Made by a program: the position numbers and the translations under genes
Shown here: piece by piece, positions 13,201 through 23,500 of the stretch
Numbering within the stretch: the first letter of the stretch is position 1
Layout of the letters: each line of letters starts with the position of its first letter
The notes under the pieces: model-generated
Databases searched by the model: none
What the model saw: the letters and a program-made list of their open reading frames with translations, nothing else
Told to the model about the DNA's origin: nothing
Assembly (NCBI GenBank): GCA_037893225.1
Contig: JAZGUH010000401.1
Span: 992,001-1,056,000, forward strand
Direction: 5' to 3'
Length of the DNA stretch: 64,000 nucleotides
Origin: Hippasteria phrygiana
Taxonomy: Eukaryota; Echinodermata; Asteroidea; Valvatida; Goniasteridae

Positions 13201-14485
13201 TTCTCGTGTCAATTGCATCTTATAATTAACATCAATTCAATTACCCGCCGTATGATTATTGACCGAATGGTGTTTTCTTGGTGATAAGTTGTCACCATGG
13301 TGATTTACATGAACCCATGGTGTTCCCATGGTGGTCAGTTTGTCACCATATGCATTCCCATATATCCCAAAATTCCTCGATGGTGTTCATCACATGCACC
13401 ACAATAGTGTTTACAGGGACCACCATGACTTCCCCATCAGTCCCCATGTGTTTCCCATGAGACCCCATGGGAAACCCACAGTGTCTTAAAATTTTCTCCA
13501 CGGTGTTTTGCAGGGACACCATGACTTCCTCATAAGTCCCCATGGGTTTCCCATGGGCCCCATGAGAAACCCATGCTGTCTTCAAATTTCTCCATGGTGT
13601 TTTACAGGGACCACCATGACTTCCCCATCAGTCCCTATGTGTTTCCCATGGGGTCCCATGGGAAACCCATGCTGTCTTAAAATTTCTCCATGGTGTTTTA
13701 CAGGGACCACCATGACTTCCCCATCAGTCCCTATGTGTTTCCCATGGGGTCCCATGGGAAACCCATGGTGTCTTAAAATTTCTCCATGGTGTTTATATGC
13801 ACCACCATGGTGTTTACAGAGACCACCATGACTTTCCCATCAGTCCCCATGTGTTTCCCATGGTGTCCCATGGGAAACCCATGGGGATCCCATGGGACAT
13901 TTTTGTAAGGGCTATTTGGGCCTATTTCCGGCTCTATTCAATGCAGACAATAGGCAAGTTTCCTTCGAGACATGAAAACGCCCCTTAAATATCTGTATGG
14001 CAATACACTCACATACGATCAAGACGTGAAGACAACAAGGAGTTATCAGGAGTAACATGAGACTTGTAAAATATCATAAGCGAGAAAGTTTCGTTTAAAA
14101 AAACCAATGAAAAGCCCTCATAATTTTACAGAAATTAATAAAGTAGGAATTGCCGTAAAGCGGGCAATCAAAAAGGATTGTGTACAAACTTGTTTTATAT
14201 TTCTCGTGAAACACAATACCTGTAAACCTCCTGATGGGAGGTTCCAGGATTAGAATAAGGCGGAACCCACGCCCAAAATCCATTTTTTTAGGAATTCTTA
14301 TTTCTTGTTAAATCTTACCCCCTGTAAATCGCCTTCTGGTCCCATAGAAGATCGAACCTGGTCATTGGAGGATATATACAAATAATGAACCACGTATACC
14401 AAGCAAATTAATGTTAATAGAATGGGTGTGGGGTGCATGTAATGTAAGATGATTTTTCAAGGCTTGCACTCGCTTGTCTCCCCCC

Positions 14486-14516
<31 letters not shown>

Positions 14517-17500
14517 ACACACTTTTCAGTAGCAATCGACGCCCTTGAATTTGGGTCCGCCGGTTCTTGGCAGATCTTGGACTCCTCCGGTTAATTCGAA
14601 CTTAACACACAATTTTCTTCTTGCATTTGGACATACTTTCATTCTATGGGCAACTTGCTTTCCTGGCGTATGAGCCTCCAGGAGGCCTATTGCAATTGCC
14701 CTCTCTTTGATCGACAGGCGAGGCATTCTTTTGCTAAACACAAAGCTGGAACTGTCCTTTGGCACTGATACAATCAAACTGACTGTTGCCTGCATGCACT
14801 GGACACATACCATTTTGCAATTTTCGAAGTGTGTCAATTTCACTCTTACACTCTGCTCATTCACGCATAACAGTAGGTATGGGCTAGTCAGTTTCAGTAT
14901 TTGTTCTATAGGTCCCACTGATGATCTCCACCAAGGTTAATACAAATCCTGTGTACATCTTAGGAAATACTGTATAAAGATTCATTTTAATAGGGGAAAC
15001 TTACTTTTGTTGAGGTGTTTAGAATTATTATAAGGCCTAACACATTTTGGCCAGGGTCATATTGTCTGCAGTGCCAACTTTCAGATTTATACAATGGACA
15101 CGCAGTTTTATTTAGCTTGTGACTGGGATTACAAAGAAGGTTACTCGTGGAATAATTGTGTGGTTATTGATATTTAACAAGGGCAATGATGCACACCCCC
15201 AAATCTCATTTTTTTCTCTGAAATATTATAGTAAAGCGGTTTGATAAGGACCTGTCTAACCTTCATTCAGTTCGTTTTTCATGGAAGTCGCCTAATACAA
15301 GGCTAAAAGCCACTCGAAGTATGACAGGGATCCGAACAGAGGTGGTAGGGTTGGCCACATTTTGGGTTTCCAGCCCTACCGCCCTTACTTACATGCGAGG
15401 CTACTTCCGCCGTTGGTGAGACCAACTTACCCCCCCCCCCCCCCACCCCCCCCCACACACACACACAAGTGTGTAAATACACTGCAATCGTGGACGTCCT
15501 ATTGTTCCTCTTTTGTTTAACTCTTGTTTATACTTTTACGGAAGCCCTTCCCATATGTTTTGTACACGATTTTCAATCGTGGACGTTCGGTCAAACGTGG
15601 ACCCTTTGTCTATGACCTAACCCTTTTGTCCCTAGTCCACGATTGCCAGTATATACATACTCAGTCACATTTTATAAATTTAATATTAAGTTTATATTAA
15701 CTGTTGTACTGCTGGCAGGTAACGTATTTTAATTTATCTTACGTCATGGACATAGATCTGGAAGCTCCAAATGTCACCTGTCCAAGCACTGTCATTTCCA
15801 TGAGTACAGACAAGGGCATGGCGAATGCTGCTGTGATATGGTCACCGATGCCATCAGCTACCGATAATGTGAATGAAGTTGAATCGACTGGCATACAATG
15901 TGTTGACGATGCAGGCAGTGTCGTGCAGTCTGGTGGGAATTATGACATAGGCACAACCCAAATCAACTGCAGTGTGACTGATGCTGCCATGAATACAGGA
16001 TCATGCCAATTCACACTTGAAGTCGTTGGTAAGTATTACATCCGGGTACCTTTATCATAAATGACTCCATATTATAGTGTTTTCATAGCTGCAGTAGCAT
16101 GTGGTTGATCGGTATGAAATTCGTGGCCTTCCCCAGCCCAAATCAGGAACCATGCTTTTTGAGCATATTTTTAAGAATAAAAATTCATCTTTTATAGCAT
16201 AACGCCACTGTTTAGCGGGAGAGTGGGGTAAGTTGAGCCATCGAGTAAGTTGAGCTACACCCTGGATCTGCGTTTGGAATTGAGACAGCAGTGAGATACT
16301 GCCCTGTGTTGGTAACCTCTTTCATTAATTCCCTGATTAAAAACTTAGTAAAAGTTTTGTTGACAGAAGCTATTATTTTCTAGTATTTAATGAAGGGAAA
16401 AATGCTAACAACTATATTTTAAGTTTTTACAAAGATACAATTTGAATTCTCTGGGTAAAATCTGCATGGGGCAACACATCCGTTTGATCAGTTCTGAGAC
16501 AAATTCATTAAAAATTAATAACTCTGTAAATAATTGGGCTATTGCTCAATTGCCGATACATTGTTCAAGATCGAGAATTGAACTCTTACAAAGTGTCACA
16601 ATTTGATCAACATGTGACACAAATCGTCACAGTTTTCACGAACAGACGAATTTTGCCTCTCCGCACTAAATCAAAGTTACAAGAAAATCTGGTTTTAAGC
16701 TGCTAACTTTTTAAATTGAAGATAGTACCTGCGTTCATACCACATGTTGATTCAGTGTTGACACTATGTTAAAGTTCAGTTCTCGGTCTTTCACAAGTAA
16801 TTGGCTGCTAAGCGATAAGTCAATTAATCACAGAGTTATTAATTTATTAAAGGAACCATGCTTCTCAAATTGACCGGATCTCATTTTATTTCATAAATAA
16901 ATTCGTTTATATGTATTAAATGTGAATTAAAAGCCAAACTGGTTCAAGCGAAGTTTTAGTGTGATTATTTGCCGCTCAAAAATTGACCCCCCCTTTTTGA
17001 AATTTGTTGAAACTCAAATTGAGGACGCTGTTCGTGACGTAGACGAGGCACCGAAATTCATGGATCGACTCGATAGTCTGGACCCGGCCTGTATACACAC
17101 ACTAGGTCTACACGTGCAATTTCGTAAGTTGCAACAACAACTAACATCGAACTTACCCTGATTTTCTCCCTTTTAGCGAAGGCTCTTTGGGGAATGGGCC
17201 GTTTAACTGCTTTCGCCTTTATCTTGCTCACATCTGGGAACTTTGTTGGGATGGCAGTGGACTTGAGCATATTTTTAATGGTCATCCCAAAGGATTTGAA
17301 AATACCAGTATCGAAACACGACGGCTCAAAGTGGTCGCTACATAACGCTGAAAAGCTGCTGGGGCCGGACCTCTTTGCTCTTGTCACCTTCACTTTCGCC
17401 GTCCAAATTCTCCGATATTTCGCTTCAGTTGGAAATAAATGAAGGCTTACTCCACCCGTCGTTGTTTTGCTGCACCCAGCAGCCACAAACCTTGTAGGCA

Positions 17501-20500
17501 TGGCCGAAAAACAATATATTTTGCATAGTTTCTGGACGAAGAATTTTCGCCGTACAATGTACACACAATGCATACCCGTGATGAATGGGTAATGTGCCTC
17601 GATCTACGTCACACACTTATGTTAATGAGGGTCCCACTCAGGGGGCGGAGTAGCTTGGACAAACATATTAAAAAATGGTTTTCTCATATTTAATCTGGGA
17701 AATAATTGTCTCTGGACACAAAATATCATTGTCAAGATAATACTATATTGTTTTAAGCAGGAATAGTGCAATATAAATCCTAAATCATGTTTCCTTTAAT
17801 AAATTTGTCTGTTCGTGAAAACTCAGAAGCGAGCAATGGCCCGTTTTGCCCCACAGAGTGTCAATTGTTACTTCGTGAAAGCCCGAAATCTATTTTCTGG
17901 CAATGTTGCCCTTCACAGCCCTATTGTATTAACACGGAGTTCAAATTCGTCTCTTCGTGAAAACCCAAAATCCATTTTCTAGCAATTTTGCCCTTCTCAG
18001 CCATAGCGTATTATTATATGGCCGAGAAGGGAAAAATTGAAAGAAAATAGATTTTGGGTCTTCACGAAGAGCCAATTTGGAACTCCGTGTTACAATAGGG
18101 CTGTGAAGGGCAAAATTGCCAGAAAATGGATTTTTAGTTTTCACGAAGAGACGAATTTGAACTCCGTGTTAATACAGTATGGCTGTGAAGGGCAAAATTG
18201 CCAGAAAATGGATTTTGGGTTTTCACGAAGAGACGAATTTGAACTCCGTGTTTAAACAATAGGTCTGTGAAGGGCAAAATTGCCAGAAAATGGATTGTGG
18301 GTTTTCACGAAGAGACAATTGACACTCTGTGGGGTAAAACGGGCCATTTCTCGCTTCTGAGGTTTCACGAAAAGACACATTTATTAATCAATAAATACCT
18401 TTGTAATTAATTGACTTATGCCTTAGGGGCCAATTACTTGTGAAAGACCGAGAACTGAACGTTAACATAGTGTCAACACTTAATCAACATGTGGTATGAA
18501 CGCAGGTAATATCTTCAATTTAAAAAGTGAGCAGCTTAAAACCTGATTTTCTTGTAACTTTAGTTTAGTGCGGAGAGGCAAAATTCGTCTGTTCGTGAAA
18601 ACTGTGACGAAATGCAGGTACAATCTTGATTTTACAAAACTTCTTCGGGATGTGCGTTGTTTGTTTTTCTGGTATTAATAACATGACCAACTATGTTAAC
18701 GATCTGCCCTTCAAATGTAATGCTGCAGATGGCGTGTTTCAATTTATCATCACATTCATAGATCTAGAAGCTCCAAACGTCACCTGTCCAAGCGCTGTCC
18801 TTTCCATAAGTACAGACAAGGGCATGGCGAATGCTGCTGTGATATGGTCACCGATGCCATCAGCTACCGATAATGTGAATGAAGTTGAATCGACTGGCAT
18901 ACAATGTGTTGACGATGCAGGCAGTGTCGTGCAGTCGGGTGGGAATTATGACATAGGCACAACCGAAGTGAACTGCAGTGCAACTGATGCTGCCATGAAT
19001 ACAGGATTGTGCCAATTCACCATTGAAGTTATGGGTCAGTATTAAGACTTGATATCAAGACCTTAATATTTCCTGAACTTTGTTCTAGGAAGGATAGAAT
19101 CGTACCCATTTGCCACCGGCTATTACCATAGTTCGAATTTACAGCGCCACAGGAAAACCAACGCGTCGCGACATCTTATGGTAAAGACGTTGACATCCTG
19201 CATGAGTGCAGGGTATTCATACATCCAAAAGCTGACACGCAAGTAGGCGTTCGTCCGTTTGATTTGTCGAGCAGACAGCTAATTGAGACCGACAGCCTTT
19301 GATATGAACAGCTCAATGGACGCTAAGAAGAACCCATTTTCGCGGCTTGTCTATGTTTTGTTGCCTATTGCAGAATAATTAGAATATTCACGAAGGCGTA
19401 AATACCTCAGAGAAATATGTAATAATATGAAACTTCACTATTCAACCTATGTTTGATAATGGGAAAACGTCTTATTTTGACATCACACAGACGACGACGT
19501 AACGGCGACGCCCGCGCTGCTGTATGGAAATACTGTTTCCAATCGGTTAACTACAATTCTCCACAAAATACTGAATGATTTAGACCTGGACCTGAAATGT
19601 AGCTTTGATACATAACTTGATATATTACTTTTTGATACAGTTGATATAATTACTTGTATTTGACGGGACTCCGAAACTCCCGTATAGCCCCCTAAGTTAT
19701 GATGGATTATAGGTTCCCATATAGTCAGTAGGCTACAGTGGATCCCAAGTGTATCTTAGTATTGTACTGATGTCTACAAATCAAATGCAATATCTACTAT
19801 CCTGCTAAATAGCCATTATTTACTGATCAAAAACCATAGATCGCTTCTCTGGACGGATCCCCTCTATGTCGGGGATTCAAAATGTCGACTGCAGTTCGAA
19901 CTTCTAGTTTATTGAAGGGACACAGTATCTTGTGTTGCTCGCAACTGATCCACAAAAGTTACTTTATAATACGCTGATGATGATGATGATGTTCGTCCAT
20001 CGATGTCGATGATGACCACAACTTCAACTGCTGCTCGAGTGTTTCCGGGGGTGGCTGATGAGTCATATCCGGGCGCGGAACTCTCTGCCACGGGTCATGC
20101 ATTTTTGGGGGCGGGTGGCTGGGCTGACGTGTTGGCTGCTCTGGTTTTTCTTGTTGCAAGCTTGTTTTCAGCTGCAGCTCTGCGACGCTGCTCGGAGAAC
20201 GCTGCTCAGAGAGCTCTGCTCCTCTCTTCGTCAGGTTGCGCCAAGAGGGCCGGTCTGCTGCTAAGTTTTCCCAGGTTTCCATGGGTATCTCAAGGCTCTT
20301 CAAGGTGGTCTTCAGATTGTCCTTGAAGCGAAGCTTGGGTCGTCAGACGCACGCTTGCCATCCGCCAGTTCACCACACAGAAGTAGCTTTGGGAGCCTCT
20401 GGTCATCTATATGCCTGACGTGTCCAGACCATCAGGCATGTGCTTTCACCAGGAGGGTGTGGATACTAGGCATGCCGGCGCGAGAGAGAACCTCTGTGTC

Positions 20501-23500
20501 AGGAATCTTGTCCTGCCATCTGATCCTCAACAGTTTGCGGAGGCAGACTGTGTAGAAGTGGTTCAGCCGTCTCGCATGTCTGCTGTAGACAGTCCACGAT
20601 TCGCAAGCTTAGAGGAGCGTTGTAATCACTATAGCTTGGTAGACCTTTAGCTTAGTGCTGAGGCTGATGCCCCTTCGTTCCCATACGTTGGATTGAAGCC
20701 GCCCGTATACGCTGCTGGCTTTGGCGATTCTACGGCTGACTTCCTCGTTAATGTTCGCCTGGCGAGACAAGGTGCTACCCAGGTATGTGAACTTGTCCAC
20801 GTCGTTAAGTGTGATCCCTCTTGATTGTGATGTTGGGTTTCTGGTAGGGCTTACCAACGCTGGGCTGGTACATCACTTTGGTCTTTTTTGTACTGTTGGT
20901 GAGTCTAAAGTTGTCGCACGCCATTGAAAACCTGTCAGTGCTCGTTTGCATTTTGAGGTCATTGGTGCCGTTTAGAGAACAATCATCGACAAAGAGGAAG
21001 TCCTTGATGACCGTCTCTTTCACTTTGGCGTTGGTTAAACAACTTCCCGTCTGACCTATGTCTGATGATGTGAATTCCTTCCTCACTTTCTCGGAAGGCA
21101 TCGGAGAGCATGGCTAAGAACATCATGCTAAGAACATCATGCTGAAGAGCCTCTCTGCCGACGTGTCAAAGGCCTTTGTAAGATCTACAAAGGTGGTGTA
21201 GAGGTCCCTGTTCTGTTCCTGGTTCTCCTGGAGCTGTCTTGCCGCAAAGATCATGCCCACCGTTCCTCTTTCGGCGCGGAAGCCGCACTGACTCTCGGGG
21301 AGGTGTCCCTGTTCGAGGTGCTGGATGAGTCGGTTGGGGAGAACTCTGGCAAGGATCTTGCCGGCTATGGACAAGAGTGATGTGCCCCGGTGGTTGTCAC
21401 AAGATTGACAGTTTCCCTTCCTTTTGTAGAGGTGCACAATGGAGGCATCATTGAAGTCCTAGGGTATGACACCTTGCTCCCGCATGGACTGGAAGATGTC
21501 CACCATTTTCTGGATGAGGACTGGTCCCCCTGACTTGTTCACCTCAGCAGGTATTGCATCAGCACCGGGCGCCTTTCCACTGGACAGCTGACTGATGACC
21601 TTCTGGGTCTCCTTTAGGCTGGGTGGTGTGTCGAGTTCCTGGTTGACTGGAACCTGTTGGAGGCGTTGGATGGCCTCGTCATTGATGGAGGACAGACGGT
21701 TCAGGACAGCATCAAAGTGTTCAGCCCATCTCTCCAGGATCTTATCTCGATCTGTAATGAGCGTTGTCCCGTCTGCGCTGAGGAGGTGAGAGGAACTAGA
21801 GGACTGTGGACCGTAGACAGCTTTCAAGGCGTCATAAAAGCGCTTCGAGTCATTCCTGTCTGCATAGCCCTGGATTTCCTCTGCGATGTTGCGAAGCCAG
21901 TCGTCCTGCATCTTGCATAATTTGGCCTGGAATTCCATACGGATGGTGGTGAACAGGTGAAGGCTGCTTTCTTAGCGGCTGATGTGGGGTCGTTCATAGC
22001 GATTCTGTGGAGGCGGTGCTTTCCAGCGAGGAGAGACGCTATTTCGTTGTCATTGAAGGCAGACCAATCTTCATCGACGGGAGAGCTTCCTAGCTGCAAG
22101 CCGTCCAGCTTTTTGTCCAGGTCACTGGAGAGACCAGCCACAATCTCTTCCTGCTTCAGTTTTGAGACGTTCAGCTTCTTGAAGGTCTTATTCCCTTGAG
22201 GCCGCGTCTCTTGGGAAAGATCTGGAGTTTGACTTTGGACACGATCAGCCTGTGGTCTGTCCAGCAGTCAGCGCCGCACATGGCCTTCGTGACCTTGACA
22301 TCATGTCTGTCCTTCCTCCTGGTGATAACATAACAAATCAGATGCCAATGTTTAGATCGTGGATGCATCCAGGGTGCTCTATTACGGGTAGGCAGACGGA
22401 AGAAGGTGTTGATGATGAGGAGGTCATGCATGGAGCACATCTTCAGGAGGAGGAGGCCGTTGCTGTGCATTTTCCCACTCCGTGAGAGCCGATCACTCCG
22501 TTCCAGGTCTGGTGGTCTGTACCAACTCTGGCGTTTAATCGCCAAGAAGGATGAGTTTGGGACTGCTGTGGTGAGGGCGTCGAGTTCTTCATAGAACTTG
22601 TCCTCCACCTACTCAGGGTTGGTCATGGTGGGTGCGTAGGAGCTGATAATATTGCCACACACTTGTTCTGGCCCAGAGGGAGTTGAAGCGTCATGAGAAG
22701 GTTCTTCAGCCCCTTCGGTAAGCTGGCGAGCTTGGAGACAATATGGGATTTGACTGCAAAGCCTACTCCTGCCTCTCTGCGTTATCTGTGTCCGCTCCAG
22801 AAAAAAAGTGTAGCCTCCTCCGTGTTCGGAGAGCTATCCCTCGCCGGGTAGGCGCGTTTCACTGAGGGCCGCGACATCAGCCTCACTCTCTTGTCCCGGC
22901 TCATCCGGATCCAGTGGCAGGACGGAGTCGAGACAACTGGAAGATGAACAGGAATGCAGGAGCTGCCGGAAGCTTGACAGTTCACGTCTGTGGGGCTCTA
23001 CTCCAGATTTGATGACAGGGTTTACTCCCTCGCTATTTGCCTATAGCCCTTGGGAGGCAGACTGCTGACTGGAATCGGAGTTTGCCTTCTCCCAGGTGGA
23101 TTGCATACCATGGCTAACGAGCCCCACCTGCCCGTGTTTAGAATCAGGGTTTTCCTTCTCCTAGGTAAACTGTACAGTGTGAAATACACGCAAGGCCGTC
23201 AAAATTAGATTTCTTTTCTAGAATGATCATTAAAATATTTTGCCCGGGATTAAAAATATTGTCTGCAGTGGCAACAACATTCAGTGAAGGGGCACAGTGT
23301 TCTGCTTGCGTCATCAATTGCAAAAAAGGTTGCTCATAAGATAGATGTGCGGTTAATGATATTTAGGTTAATATCTAAAATGTACAATGATGTACACCAG
23401 CCGGCCTTCAAAGATTTAATATTATATTAATAACATGGCCGACTTTGTTCAGCGATATGATGAGTTCCCGTCTGTTTATTTAGTTTACATTAACTGTTAT

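Larger units (their letters stand above)
8097..13911. mobile_element. 5.8-kb segment bounded by perfect 21-bp inverted repeats, with subterminal minisatellites
   Basis: The left end CCCTTACAAAAATGTCCCAT (plus G) recurs exactly as its reverse complement at 13891-13911. Just inside both ends are arrays of CCCATGG-type motifs. Two 23-bp minisatellites and a 96-bp tandem repeat occupy the outer parts, and the core (9.1-12.7 kb) contains MITEs and unrecognised AT-rich DNA. No transposase or helicase is recognisable, and I found no clear target duplication. It could be a non-autonomous DNA transposon or two inverted terminal fragments. Confidence 0.45.
4265..14547. mobile_element. Composite insertion with 13-bp inverted ends and 8-bp target duplication (hAT-like)
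   Basis: The left boundary reads CAAGGGCGTCGAT and the right boundary ATCGACGCCCTTG, an exact inverted pair. Flanks are ACTTTGGG (4257-4264) and AATTTGGG (14548-14555), an 8-bp duplication with one mismatch, as made by hAT transposases. G- and C-rich runs sit just inside both ends. The interior was then enlarged by other insertions, including a foldback, a TTAA element, a SINE and a minisatellite-bearing segment. No hAT transposase is visible. The outer pair could instead be the remains of a short MITE that later grew by nested insertion. Confidence 0.5.
3357..15023 (-). mobile_element. Tc1/mariner-like element split by a 10-kb insertion
   Basis: Inverted arms match at 3357-3430 with 14950-15022 (TCTAAACACCTCAAC, GATGTACACAGG) and at 4025-4145 with 14826-14940 (TTAACCTTGGTGGAGATC, CTACTGTTATGC). 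The left arm is broken by a TTAA element. Transposase fragments lie just inside each arm and are both on the minus strand. The 5' helix-turn-helix part is at 14530-14726 and the next part at about 4145-4260, so an originally short element has been pushed apart. The two fragments would be adjacent in the uninterrupted element. The catalytic DDE part is missing, so it was already internally deleted or non-autonomous. Confidence 0.6.
16625..18609 (-). mobile_element. THAP-coding DNA transposon with 225-bp inverted ends and AAAT duplication
   Basis: The ends are CGTCACAGTTTTCACGAACA and its reverse complement, with inverted arms of about 225 bases (16625-16855 and 18385-18609). AAAT flanks both sides (16621-16624 and 18610-18613). 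The paralogous intron in unit 2 reads straight through with one copy of AAAT (about 24418-24423), so insertion followed the duplication. It carries a THAP-like frame and an internal nested hairpin but no recognisable catalytic transposase. THAP domains occur in P and Kolobok transposases; a 4-bp AAAT duplication does not fit either neatly. Confidence 0.8.
19977..23190 (-). mobile_element. Non-LTR retrotransposon (LINE) with endonuclease and reverse transcriptase
   Basis: A decayed minus-strand element contains an APE-type endonuclease and a reverse transcriptase in the usual order. Its 3' end is a short ATC repeat (plus-strand GATGATGATGATG at about 19975). The paralogous junction between units 2 and 3 (27350-27370) lacks it, passing from TTACTTTGTAATACGC directly to AACATTCAG, so insertion followed duplication. 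The upstream limit (about 23190) is set by where similarity to the duplicated intron resumes. I do not assign a clade. Confidence 0.8.

Noticed and set aside
12673..13218. Minus-strand open frames of 156-181 codons
   Set aside because: Same minisatellite effect in the second array.
20003..20326. Plus-strand open frames at 20.0-22.6 kb
   Set aside because: They are opposite-strand shadows of the LINE reverse transcriptase and endonuclease.
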